A stretch of 10,868 nucleotides of DNA from Spirochaetota bacterium (lineage in GTDB: Bacteria; Spirochaetota; Spirochaetia; DSM-27196; PWMO01), in NCBI GenBank assembly GCA_009908925.1, contig JAAAOH010000347.1, forward strand, positions 1-10,868. The letters are read 5' to 3'. The notes under the pieces are model-generated. The model did no database searches, was not told the DNA's origin, and was given only the letters and a program-made list of their open reading frames with translations. Shown here one piece after another: positions 1 through 8,192 of this stretch. A program made the position numbers and the translations under genes. The first letter of the stretch is position 1, and each line of letters begins with the position of its first letter.

Positions 1-62
1 GATCGTGCGAGCCCCGGACCGCCGGCTCCACCCGCCCGCGAGGACGCGAGGGACACGGAGGG

Positions 63-80
63 CCGCGCCGGCCGGCGCGG
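63..80. repeat. Perfect 18-bp GC palindrome with adjoining hairpin
   Basis: CCGCGCCGGCCGGCGCGG reads identically on both strands. Directly beside it, 80-92 forms a GGTCC-GAA-GGACC hairpin. Together they could be a transcription-stopping or RNA-stabilising structure, or the tail of whatever lies left of the window. No T-run follows on either strand, so this is not a standard intrinsic terminator. Confidence 0.5.
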
Positions 81-166
81 GTCCGAAGGACCGAAGCGAA
101 GCGGAGCCCGCAGTGGCCCGACCCCGCCCACACCGCGAAACGCAGAACCGCCGCACATAGCTACTA

Positions 167-328
167 CGTCACCCACGCCGCGGTCACACGGGTCCCCCGC
201 CCCCTGCCTCGGGGCACGCCCGCCTTGGCCTCCCCGTTCGGCCACCTGCGGTGGCGCTCACGAGGTCGGCAGGCGGCCGCGCCCCGGGCGCGGGGCGGCC
301 GACACAGGTCTCGGCGGCGTGGGTGACG
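167..328. repeat. Nested inverted repeat closed by a perfect 15-bp stem; candidate structured RNA
   Basis: Bases 167-181 (CGTCACCCACGCCGC) are exactly complementary to 314-328. Directly stacked on the inner end of that stem, 261-264 (CGAG) pairs with 310-313 (CTCG). Next come 265-270 (GTCGGC) with 298-303 (GCCGAC), and then an 8-bp hairpin of 277-284 with 286-293. The left part of the enclosed sequence also holds GCCACC-TGC-GGTGGC (241-255) and a possible CGGGG/CCCCG stem (210-214 with 232-236). The stacked, multi-branched layout resembles a folded RNA more than a simple repeat, but the strand, ends and function cannot be told from one sequence. It matches no RNA family that I recognise. Confidence 0.45.
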
Positions 329-448
329 CCGACAGCCGGTGCGGGGTCGCGTGCTCGGTGAAGCCCGATGGTTACAGGTAGCGCGGCGGTTCGTTCCTCC
401 ACTGTACGCTGGTGCGCTGCCACGCCGCCGGCGCGCCACGTCCTGGTG

Positions 449-477
449 CGGGCGGCCCCGGGCCCGGGGCACGCCCG
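449..477. repeat. 14-bp GC-rich hairpin with single A bulge
   Basis: CGGGCG (449-454) pairs with CGCCCG (472-477). Inside it lies the perfect 16-bp palindrome at 455-470 (GCCCCGGGCCCGGGGC). The A at 471 is the only unpaired base apart from the tip. Its right arm contains the second copy of the 13-bp direct repeat CGGGGCACGCCCG. Confidence 0.45.
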
Positions 478-548
478 TTGAGCGACCTCGAGCTTGCTCG
501 GGGAGCTCCAGACGGGTGTGTCCCGTGGCAGGGGCCGCAGATGATTGC

Positions 549-607
549 CGGGCGCGCGGGCGGCGGGGACTCCCGCCGGCGGGGGCGCGCCCGAACCCGA
601 CTGTTTT
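549..607 (+). terminator. Terminator-like two-tier hairpin upstream of groEL
   Basis: CGGGCGCGC (549-557) pairs with GCGCGCCCG (585-593), and inside it GGCGGG (562-567) pairs with CCCGCC (572-577) around a GACT loop. A short T-run (TTTT, 604-607) follows, but about ten bases after the stem, which is too far for a textbook intrinsic terminator. If it acts, it would end plus-strand transcription from the 1-550 region and insulate the groEL promoters that start just downstream. Confidence 0.35.
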
Positions 608-609
608 GC

Positions 610-618
610 TGCTATAAT
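610..618 (+). promoter_or_regulatory. Extended -10 promoter (P1) for groEL
   Basis: TGCTATAAT has a perfect TATAAT hexamer preceded by the TGn extension. No good -35 hexamer lies 16-18 bases upstream, where the GC-rich hairpin sits, but extended -10 promoters can work without one. A start near 625 would give a leader of about 100 bases ahead of groEL and would place the CIRCE-like element inside that leader. Confidence 0.45.
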
Positions 619-637
619 TCGTTCCCATGAAGAAAAA

Positions 638-664
638 TATTGACTCCGGCGCAGGGAATGCTAA
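638..664 (+). promoter_or_regulatory. Degenerate CIRCE-like element (possible HrcA operator)
   Basis: CIRCE, the HrcA operator, is known as TTAGCACTC, nine bases, GAGTGCTAA. Here the right arm GAATGCTAA (656-664) matches 8 of 9 positions, the spacer (647-655) is exactly nine bases, and the left arm TATTGACTC (638-646) matches 5 of 9, including the inner ACTC. The left arm has apparently been shaped by the -35 hexamer it contains. The position, overlapping a promoter directly ahead of groEL, is where a CIRCE belongs. The poor left arm keeps this a candidate. Confidence 0.4.
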
Positions 665-667
665 ATT
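640..667 (+). promoter_or_regulatory. Sigma-70-type promoter (P2) for groEL
   Basis: TTGACT (640-645) and TAAATT (662-667) are separated by 16 bases and resemble the housekeeping -35 and -10 hexamers. A start would fall near 674, about 50 bases ahead of the groEL start codon. The promoter overlaps the CIRCE-like element, so a repressor bound there would block it. Confidence 0.45.
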
Positions 668-723
668 CTCCTCAGCCACATCTCGGGGCATACAACACGA
701 GAGGGCGGTGAGGAGGCAATTGT

Positions 724-2355
<1,632 letters not shown>

Positions 2356-2388
2356 GGGCCGTCGGTGACCGGAGCCGGCGCGCCCGGT

Positions 2389-5349
2389 TCAGGCCTCGCC
2401 GTCAGGCTTGAGAACGACGCCGCGGGAGGAGCGGCCGTCGATTTTGGCGGAAAGCGGCTTGTCGAGGCGGACGTGACGGACGAAGTGCGTCTCCTCCTCG
2501 ACCGGCAGTTGCCGTATCCAGTCCCAGAAGATGTACTCCTCGCTTCGGCCGCCGCGGATATGGAAGTAACCGAGCCGAAGCGATATCAGGTTATGGAAGA
2601 AGTGGCTGCCCTGTGAGGGGTCGACGCGGAAGTCACCGAGGTCGGACTCGACGATAACCTGCGCTGCGGAGATCTGACCCCAGTCTACCGGAATGCCGAG
2701 CCAGCGATCCGATGTTCCCCATCTACCGAAGCCGATGAGGATGCACCGGCGCCCCTCTGCGGCGAGCTTCCTGTTGATCTGCCCTACCTCACGGGCGACT
2801 TCAACGCTGCGGCCGACGTCGAATCGGTCCGGATCGACGTAGACGAGGTCGTAGATTCCCTCGAAGAGACCGTTCCCCATTGCCTGATTCGATGCGACGA
2901 GGATGTGGTCGGCGTCAACGCCGGCAGTGGATACCTCCACGGTTTCGCGCCCTACGACCATGGGACGGATCTGAAGGAAGTAGAACTGGGCGGTGCTGTC
3001 CTCTCGGGTCCCCCGAACGTTGAGCGCAAACTCGATCTCCACGTCCGTCCCGAAGCTTGCTTTCCCCAGCTCCATGATATCACCGAGGATTTCCGGCAGC
3101 GGTACGATGCGGTTCTTGAGGATGTTCGCAAATGTGACCACACGCGGACCATCCACGGCCAGCGTGTTGCGGATTCGCCCGTCGTGGCGTGAGAAGGTGC
3201 TGGCCACGTAGAACAGTGTGCCGTCCTCCTCGGCCTGCTGGAGATCGAGCCGCCGGAGGCTGAAACCCTCATCCGGCTCCACCGCTACCTCGGAGTCCGA
3301 GAGGTCGAGGGCATAAAAGTGGCTCTGCGACATCTTCAGGAACTCCCCGGTGGACGAGTAGGGGGGCGGGCGCTTGGGGAAGCGCGGGCTGAAGCGGTAG
3401 ATGTTCTCTCCGTCAACAATTGTCTTCCCGAGTCCGAGTGCCACGTGGGCAAGTCCGTCGGACGGCTTGATCGGCTCGGTGGGATAGAAATTGTGTGACT
3501 GACCGACCCCTGATACCACCGGATAAAAAATGTCGCCGTGCTGCTCGCCTGCGAGCTCCTGCACGATGACGGCCATCTTCTCTTCCTCGATTCGGTAGTA
3601 GGTGTTTCTCACGTACTCTTTCGGCGCCTGGTAGAAGACCGACGCGTACACCAGTTTCACCGCATCGGCGAGCTGCCGCAGGCGTACCTCCGTGTCGGGA
3701 TGGTTGTTCGGCAGCATATAGGTCGCGTAGAGACCGGCGAAGGGAAGGTTCTGCGAGTCCTCGAGCACGCTCGAGGAGCGCACGGCGAGCGGCATGTCGA
3801 CGCGCTCGACGATCTTGCGGAGGTGGAGCTCTATGTCTTCGGGCAGTGCGGCGGCCGCGAACGCGCTTCCGATCTCGGCGTCCTCCTGCGATTCGATGGC
3901 AAAGCGCTGCAGCTCGTTGAGGGTAAGAAACTCCTCGTATGCGTCGGTGCAGACCACGAAGGTCATGGGGGTGCGGATGCTGATCCCCTCATAGCGCTCG
4001 GGAATGCCGGAGCGGCTCAGCAGGGCATTCACGAAGGCGATGCCCCGTGCCTTACCGCCGAGAGAGCCACTGCCGATGCGGATGAAAGCGTTGTCGGCGC
4101 CCTCGGTGTAGGAGCTGAGATCGGTGATGTTGCCCGCGCGGTTTCGGTCGAGCAGATCGCCGACTGCGTCCGCGAGATATTCCCGCATCGCCTCCATGTC
4201 GGAGAAGTCCGATACCTTTTTGGGCCGAAGCTCATCGGCGAGATCGAACTCTGTCCGCGCACGGAGCCAGATCGAAATGTGGTTGCGGTGGGCGTGATAC
4301 TCCACGCTCTCGAGCGGCACCTCTCTGAGGAGTCGCTCGAACTCCTGCAGGTTGTGGGCGCGGGCTATTTCGGTACCGTCCGGTCTCCGGAAGACGAAGT
4401 CACCGAAGCCGAGGTTCATCATGATGAAATCCCGCAGGTCCTGCATCAGGTTCGGCGAGTTCTTATCGAGAAAGTGGGCGTTCTGACTCAGCACGCTGTC
4501 ACGGTCGGTAAGGTGATCGGACTGCAGCAGTACCGGCAGGTCGGGCACCTCCGTCTTGGTCACGCCGAGCAGCCGGTAGCCGGCTTCCCCGTCCATCTGT
4601 CCCTGCCGCGGAAACGCGATATCGGAGATGATGCCGAGGACGTTCTGCCGGTACGCCTCGAAGATCTCCATCGCTTCCTCGTAGGTTTCGGCAAGCAGGA
4701 TCTTCGGGCGGGCACGCATGCGCAGCAGCCGCTGATAGTCGTTGATGCTCTCCGAGATCAGGGTCTGGGTCTGCGTCATGACCTCGGTGTACATCATCGG
4801 AAGAAACATGGAGTAGAACTTGGGGTTGTCCTCCACGAGGAGAATAACCTGCACGCCGCCGGCCACGTCGGAGGCAACGTTGCCGTAGTCCTCCACGTAC
4901 TTGATGATGGCCAGGAGAATCTTGCTGTCGCCGAGCCAGTAGAAGATCTTGTCGATGGAACGCGCGCGGCGGAAGCGCGTGAGAAGGTCGGGGCTGAGCA
5001 CTTCCGTAGTGAGAAGAATTACCGGTTTTTCAGGATCCATCTCCTTCACGCGGCGGCCGAACTCCTCTGGGTCCATGTCGGAGAGCCGCGCCATGGTGAG
5101 TACGACGTCGAACGTGCGGGTCTGCATCTCCTGCAGCGCCTCCTCGGCGCTGGAGACACGGGTGATGCGGGGTACGAAGCGCAGATTCAGGTCGATGTAC
5201 TGGTTGAAGATGACCTCGGAGAGCCCGCGGTCCTCCTCGAGTACGAAGGCGTCGTAGAGGCTGGAGACGAGCAGAATCTCACGCACGCGGTAGCGCATGA
5301 GATTGTGAAAGCCGCTGAAGCTGCGCTGGTAATCGGTATAGAGCGTCAT
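2389..5349 (-). CDS. Two-receiver / PPDK-type ATP-grasp protein, about 986 aa
   Basis: A multidomain protein of the 'PEP/pyruvate-binding domain' group with unknown role. Residues about 22-150 resemble a response-regulator receiver, but the phosphoacceptor position is Met (VVLTMARLSD), so it looks degenerate. Residues about 167-305 form a second receiver that keeps the acidic pair (LLVEDN), the acceptor Asp (IISDIAF, about D243) and the Lys (FLDKN). Residues about 425-796 match the ATP-grasp nucleotide domain of pyruvate phosphate dikinase and PEP synthase: GSLGGKARG, LAVRSSSVLEDS, PFAGLYATY, EIEFAL and the closing LQIRPM. About 190 residues follow (GFGRWGTSDRWLGIP, DPSQGSHFF). I find no phosphohistidine swivel domain and no PEP-binding barrel, so it is not a complete PPDK or PEP synthase. 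Start: ATG at 5349 is preferred over an in-frame TTG at 5361, because the TTG overlaps the predicted -10 box. Neither has a clear Shine-Dalgarno. The gene lies downstream of the acyl-CoA synthetase on the same strand. Confidence 0.85.
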   Translation of the reverse strand: MTLYTDYQRSFSGFHNLMRYRVREILLVSSLYDAFVLEEDRGLSEVIFNQYIDLNLRFVPRITRVSSAEEALQEMQTRTFDVVLTMARLSDMDPEEFGRRVKEMDPEKPVILLTTEVLSPDLLTRFRRARSIDKIFYWLGDSKILLAIIKYVEDYGNVASDVAGGVQVILLVEDNPKFYSMFLPMMYTEVMTQTQTLISESINDYQRLLRMRARPKILLAETYEEAMEIFEAYRQNVLGIISDIAFPRQGQMDGEAGYRLLGVTKTEVPDLPVLLQSDHLTDRDSVLSQNAHFLDKNSPNLMQDLRDFIMMNLGFGDFVFRRPDGTEIARAHNLQEFERLLREVPLESVEYHAHRNHISIWLRARTEFDLADELRPKKVSDFSDMEAMREYLADAVGDLLDRNRAGNITDLSSYTEGADNAFIRIGSGSLGGKARGIAFVNALLSRSGIPERYEGISIRTPMTFVVCTDAYEEFLTLNELQRFAIESQEDAEIGSAFAAAALPEDIELHLRKIVERVDMPLAVRSSSVLEDSQNLPFAGLYATYMLPNNHPDTEVRLRQLADAVKLVYASVFYQAPKEYVRNTYYRIEEEKMAVIVQELAGEQHGDIFYPVVSGVGQSHNFYPTEPIKPSDGLAHVALGLGKTIVDGENIYRFSPRFPKRPPPYSSTGEFLKMSQSHFYALDLSDSEVAVEPDEGFSLRRLDLQQAEEDGTLFYVASTFSRHDGRIRNTLAVDGPRVVTFANILKNRIVPLPEILGDIMELGKASFGTDVEIEFALNVRGTREDSTAQFYFLQIRPMVVGRETVEVSTAGVDADHILVASNQAMGNGLFEGIYDLVYVDPDRFDVGRSVEVAREVGQINRKLAAEGRRCILIGFGRWGTSDRWLGIPVDWGQISAAQVIVESDLGDFRVDPSQGSHFFHNLISLRLGYFHIRGGRSEEYIFWDWIRQLPVEEETHFVRHVRLDKPLSAKIDGRSSRGVVLKPDGEA

Positions 5350-5360
5350 ACGCGGGTGCA

Positions 5361-5389
5361 AGTGTAGTGTCTCGTACCCGCGGCGGCAA
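5361..5389 (-). promoter_or_regulatory. Promoter for the receiver/ATP-grasp gene
   Basis: On the minus strand, TTGCCG (5384-5389) and TACACT (5361-5366) are spaced 17 bases apart, each matching 4 of 6 consensus positions. Transcription would begin only about 4-8 bases before the ATG at 5349, giving a nearly leaderless mRNA. That fits the absence of a Shine-Dalgarno sequence. The -35 hexamer sits in the first copy of an 18-bp tandem repeat. Confidence 0.4.
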
Positions 5390-5420
5390 GCGTGGCCGCG
5401 GCGGCAAGCGTGGCCGCGGG
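5378..5420. repeat. 18-bp tandem repeat, about 2.3 copies
   Basis: CCGCGGCGGCAAGCGTGG occurs perfectly at 5378-5395 and again at 5396-5413, followed by the start of a third copy (CCGCGGG). On the minus strand each full unit carries TTGCCG, the predicted -35 hexamer of the downstream gene, so the second copy offers the same hexamer 18 bases further upstream. The array runs directly into the large hairpin at 5414-5482. Confidence 0.85.
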
Positions 5421-5482
5421 CGGGGCTCCCGGGCCGCCGCTCCGGGCCACTGGCCGCCGGGAGCCGCCGCCCCCGCCCGCGG
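5414..5482 (-). terminator. Large GC-rich hairpin directly after the acyl-CoA synthetase stop codon
   Basis: A perfect 12-bp outer stem (CCGCGGGCGGGG at 5414-5425 with 5471-5482) encloses a 7-bp stem (CTCCCGG 5426-5432 with CCGGGAG 5457-5463) and a small GGCC-ACT-GGCC tip (5445-5455). It begins one base after the stop codon of the minus-strand gene. There is no T-run in either direction, so it is not a standard intrinsic terminator. It may act as a Rho-assisted or T-less terminator, an mRNA 3'-end protector, or a REP-like palindrome. Its core CGGGGCTCCCG resembles CGGGGACTCCCG at 564-575. Confidence 0.5.
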
Positions 5483-5483
5483 G

Positions 5484-7541
5484 TTACTTCGCGATGCGGA
5501 TCCGGGCGTCCACGACCGTGACCTCCTCCGGTGTGCCCATGAGGGGGTTCAGGTCCATTTCGGCTATCTCGGGCGCCGCGGTGGTGAGCGCCGAGAGGCG
5601 GACGAGCACCTCTGCGTACGCTGCAATGTCTATGCCTGCGCCGCCGCGTGTGCCCTCGAGGAGCGGATACCCCTTGAGGCCGGCGATCATGCGCTCCGCC
5701 TCGGCTCTGTCGAAAGGCGCGAGTGCGTGTGCGCTGTCCTTGAAAACCTCCACGAACACCCCGCCGAGGCCGCAGAAGACGAGGTGTCCGTAGCCGGACT
5801 CGGCAATGGCTCCGGCAAAGAGCTCGATACCGGACTTCATCGGCTGAAGCAGCACGCCGCTTGCGTCCGCAATGGCGAGCATGCGCGCGGTCTCCGCCCG
5901 GACGGTTTTCTCGTCGGACACGCCGACGGTCACCCCGCCAACATCCGACTTGTGCACCGGCCCGACCACCTTCATCACGAGGGGAAACCCGAGCTCGCGC
6001 GCGGCGGCGACGGCGCCGTCGGCCGCGGCGGCGACACGCTCGGCGACCCGCGGGACGCCGGCGGCGTCGAGGAGCTCCTGCACCTTCTCCGGCGCGAGGT
6101 AGCCGTCGCCGGCGCCGTCCACGACGGCACGAATGCGGTCGGTGTCGATCGACGGCAGCACCGGTTTCGGATTCGCCGGCTCGGGGGTCGCCGCCACGCG
6201 ACCGAGCGCCCGTGCGAAGCTTACCTCATCGAAGAAGGCGATGCGCTTTCTGGCGAGAAAGTGATCGATCTCCGAGGCTGCGTTAATCACCGAGGGCAGC
6301 ACGGGATAGATGGGCTTGGCGCTCTCGCGCATCTTTTTGTCGAGCACGTCGTAGACCTCGGTAACATCGAAGAGGCCGGGGCTGCCGAATATGACGACCA
6401 TCGCATCGATATGACTGAAGTCCCGCTCGCAGGCATCGATTATCGATCCGAGTTGTTCGGCGGTGCCGGTGGCGAGGAAATCGATCGGATTCCCCACCGC
6501 TGATCCCGCGTAGAGTTGTGCCTTAAGGGCTTCCGCTTCGGGTCCCTCGATCGGCGGGACGCCCATGCCGGCCTCGCTCAGGGCGTCCGTGAGCATCACA
6601 GCGGGGCCTCCTGCGTGCGTGATCACGGCGATGTTTCTTCCCGCGAGCGGCGGGTGCATGAAGATGGATGCTACGGTGGCGAGCTCCTCGCGCCCGTAGC
6701 AGCGCACGATGCCCGCTTTGCGCAGCAGCGCATCGACGGCGGCGTCGGAGCCGGCGAGGGCGCCGGTGTGCGAGGAGGCGGCGCGGCTGCCGGCCTCCGA
6801 GGTGCCGGCCTTTATCGCGGCGATGCGGCAGCCCTTCCGGATGAGCGAGGCGGCGTGCTCGAGCAGCATATCCGGCTTCTCGACGCTCTCGATGTAGAGC
6901 AGCTTCACCTTCGAGCTCGTCTTCGGGTCGAAGGTCTCGTCGAGGTGGGCGAGTACTTCCTCCACGCCGACCTGGGCACTGTTCCCGACCGAGTACACGC
7001 TGGAAAACGTCAGCCCCTTGGGTATGCTGGTCTCCATAATGAACACGGCGGTCGCACCCGATCCGGAGATGAAATCGCACCCGGCGGGATCGAGCCCGGG
7101 GATGGGCGTAGTGAACACGCCGTTGTAATGGCGATTGAGAAGGCCGACACAGTTCGGCCCGATAAGCGAGCCCCCGACCGCTTCCACCGCGGCAACCATC
7201 CGGCGCTCGAGCTCCGCGCCTGCCTCGCTCTCCTCACTGAAACCGGCGGAGAGCACAATGAAGCCGCGGGTCCCTTTCTCTTCGGCAAGGGTTTCCACTG
7301 TCGGGGGACAGTGCTCGGCGGCAATGGCGAGGATGGCCAGGTCAACCTGCGGCAGCTCCGAGACGCTCGGATAGGCTGCCACACCCTGCACCTCGCGCTC
7401 CTTCGGATTGACGACGTAGAGGTCACCGTCGAACTCTCCGTCGAGAATGTTTTTCAGCACCTTACCGCCGGGCTTGTGGACGTTATTTGATCCGCCGATG
7501 ACGGCGATGCTGCGTGGTTGGAGAAGTTGCTGTGCGAGCAT
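5484..7541 (-). CDS. ADP-forming acyl-CoA (acetyl-CoA type) synthetase, fused alpha-beta, 685 aa
   Basis: A cytosolic acyl-CoA synthetase (NDP-forming) of the succinyl-CoA synthetase superfamily. These enzymes convert acyl-CoA, ADP and phosphate to the free acid, ATP and CoA, conserving energy in fermentation. Domains in order: CoA-binding Rossmann fold (about 5-135, SIAVIGGSNN and IGPNCVGLLN), two flavodoxin-like ligase domains (about 150-450), and a C-terminal ATP-grasp beta part (about 465-685). The phosphorylated alpha His is seen as H258 in SSHTGALAG, and the beta His as H530 in VHKSDVGGV. EMDLNPL near the end is the usual ATP-grasp metal-binding block. About 690 residues is normal for single-chain fused forms. 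The start at 7541 has only a weak AAGG ahead of it. The gene is divergent from the Lrp-type regulator, a likely controller. The substrate cannot be fixed from sequence; acetyl-CoA, propionyl-CoA and branched or aryl acyl-CoAs are possible. Confidence 0.9.
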   Translation of the reverse strand: MLAQQLLQPRSIAVIGGSNNVHKPGGKVLKNILDGEFDGDLYVVNPKEREVQGVAAYPSVSELPQVDLAILAIAAEHCPPTVETLAEEKGTRGFIVLSAGFSEESEAGAELERRMVAAVEAVGGSLIGPNCVGLLNRHYNGVFTTPIPGLDPAGCDFISGSGATAVFIMETSIPKGLTFSSVYSVGNSAQVGVEEVLAHLDETFDPKTSSKVKLLYIESVEKPDMLLEHAASLIRKGCRIAAIKAGTSEAGSRAASSHTGALAGSDAAVDALLRKAGIVRCYGREELATVASIFMHPPLAGRNIAVITHAGGPAVMLTDALSEAGMGVPPIEGPEAEALKAQLYAGSAVGNPIDFLATGTAEQLGSIIDACERDFSHIDAMVVIFGSPGLFDVTEVYDVLDKKMRESAKPIYPVLPSVINAASEIDHFLARKRIAFFDEVSFARALGRVAATPEPANPKPVLPSIDTDRIRAVVDGAGDGYLAPEKVQELLDAAGVPRVAERVAAAADGAVAAARELGFPLVMKVVGPVHKSDVGGVTVGVSDEKTVRAETARMLAIADASGVLLQPMKSGIELFAGAIAESGYGHLVFCGLGGVFVEVFKDSAHALAPFDRAEAERMIAGLKGYPLLEGTRGGAGIDIAAYAEVLVRLSALTTAAPEIAEMDLNPLMGTPEEVTVVDARIRIAK

Positions 7542-7606
7542 GCCTTATTGTGGCACGAACTTCGTCTCAGGAAAAGGAAAATATCAAAAAACAGGCGGTA
7601 CAGATT

Positions 7607-7636
7607 TTGATTTCTTGTATTCCCGCACCGGATAAT
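7607..7636 (+). promoter_or_regulatory. Promoter for the Lrp/AsnC-family gene
   Basis: TTGATT (7607-7612) and GATAAT (7631-7636) are spaced 18 bases apart and resemble the housekeeping hexamers. They lie in the AT-rich divergent region 7542-7682, and a start near 7643 would give a leader of about 40 bases. I could not pick a convincing promoter for the opposite gene in the same region. Confidence 0.45.
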
Positions 7637-7650
7637 GTAGGATTAACGCA

Positions 7651-7660
7651 ATTGATCAAT
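7651..7660. promoter_or_regulatory. Palindrome ATTGATCAAT, possible operator
   Basis: A perfect 10-bp AT-rich palindrome between the predicted transcription start and the start codon of the Lrp/AsnC-family gene. Regulators of this family often control their own gene and the divergent neighbour, so this is a possible binding site. It is short enough to occur by chance. Confidence 0.3.
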
Positions 7661-7682
7661 CCACAGACGACGGTGACGAACA

Positions 7683-8126
7683 ATGAAGTTTGACAAGACG
7701 AATCTGGCCATCATTCGGCACCTGCGCGACGGACGGAAGTCTTTCAATACGATCGCCCAGGATCTGCAGATCACCGAGAACACGGTACGCTCGAGGGTTT
7801 CGAAGATGACCAGGGAGGGAATTCTCGAAATCGTCGGCCTCGTGAACCCGGAGCAGCTTCCCGGCCACCGTACCGTGGTGATCGGGGTAAAACTGACCAC
7901 GCCGAAACTCTTTCAGAAGGGCGAGGAGTTCAGCGGTTTGCACGGGGTCACGAAAGTCCTTCTGGTGACCGGGAAGTATGACATCATCATCGAGGTACTG
8001 CTCAAGGACGGGTTCGGCCTGCTGGAGTTCTACGAGGAAGAGTTCATAAAGATGAGCGACGTGCAGACCGCCGAAACGTTCGTTGTGTTCAAGAGCTTCA
8101 ACCATCTGGTTCCGTACGTACTATAG
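7683..8126 (+). CDS. Lrp/AsnC-family transcriptional regulator, 147 aa
   Basis: A small DNA-binding regulator. Residues about 5-50 form the winged helix-turn-helix: LAIIRHLRDGRKSFNTIA, then ITENTVRSRVSKMTREGIL. Residues about 65-140 form the ligand-sensing RAM/AsnC domain, with VTGKYDIIIEVLLKDG and a C-terminal beta strand. Family members are usually oligomers that respond to amino acids or related metabolites. The length is slightly short but normal. A weak GGTGA (7672-7676) precedes the ATG by six bases. It is transcribed away from the acyl-CoA synthetase and lies 109 bases upstream of nfnA on the same strand, so either or both could be targets. The ligand is unknown. Confidence 0.9.
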   Translation: MKFDKTNLAIIRHLRDGRKSFNTIAQDLQITENTVRSRVSKMTREGILEIVGLVNPEQLPGHRTVVIGVKLTTPKLFQKGEEFSGLHGVTKVLLVTGKYDIIIEVLLKDGFGLLEFYEEEFIKMSDVQTAETFVVFKSFNHLVPYVL

Positions 8127-8192
8127 ATCCTACGCTTGCGCCGTAAGCCGGTGTATACTTACAGAGACCGCGCAAACCGAGTACATTTCCAG

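Larger units (their letters stand above)
1..600. other. GC-rich non-coding stretch, rich in inverted repeats
   Basis: No gene is supported here. The open frames on both strands are rich in Arg, Pro, Gly and Ala, resemble no family I know, and are what very GC-rich DNA gives by chance. What the stretch does hold is an unusual density of inverted repeats: a perfect 18-bp palindrome (63-80), a GGTCC/GGACC hairpin (80-92), a nested structure closed by a 15-bp stem (167-328), an 8-bp stem with one G-U pair (377-384 with 414-421), a 14-bp stem with one bulge (449-477), small hairpins (486-503 and 512-526) and a two-tier stem (549-593). A 13-bp sequence, CGGGGCACGCCCG, occurs twice in direct orientation (210-222 and 465-477). 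I did not recognise RNase P RNA, tmRNA, SRP RNA, 6S RNA or tRNA on either strand. High GC alone produces some hairpins, so only the longest are strong evidence of structure. Confidence 0.6.

Noticed and set aside
1..35. tRNA/tmRNA-like 3' end (CCGGCTCCACC) at the window edge
   Set aside because: The proposed T-arm does not pair and lacks the TTCRA loop, and there is no matching acceptor arm in the window.
164..691. Open frames of 175 aa (-), 92 aa and 72 aa (+) in the GC-rich block
   Set aside because: Arg/Pro/Gly/Ala-rich low-complexity products with no family resemblance, no good start signals, and expected by chance at this GC content.
2356..2390. Bidirectional terminator between groEL and the converging gene
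   Set aside because: Only a 5-bp ACCGG/CCGGT stem (2368-2372 with 2384-2388) and no T-run on either strand; too weak to annotate.
3538..6503. Long plus-strand frames (609 aa and 378 aa) over the two minus-strand genes
   Set aside because: His/Val/Glu-rich mirror translations of the real genes, with no recognisable motifs.
8143..8162. Terminator after the Lrp-type gene
   Set aside because: GTAAG/CTTAC is only a 5-bp stem with a 10-base loop and no T-run.
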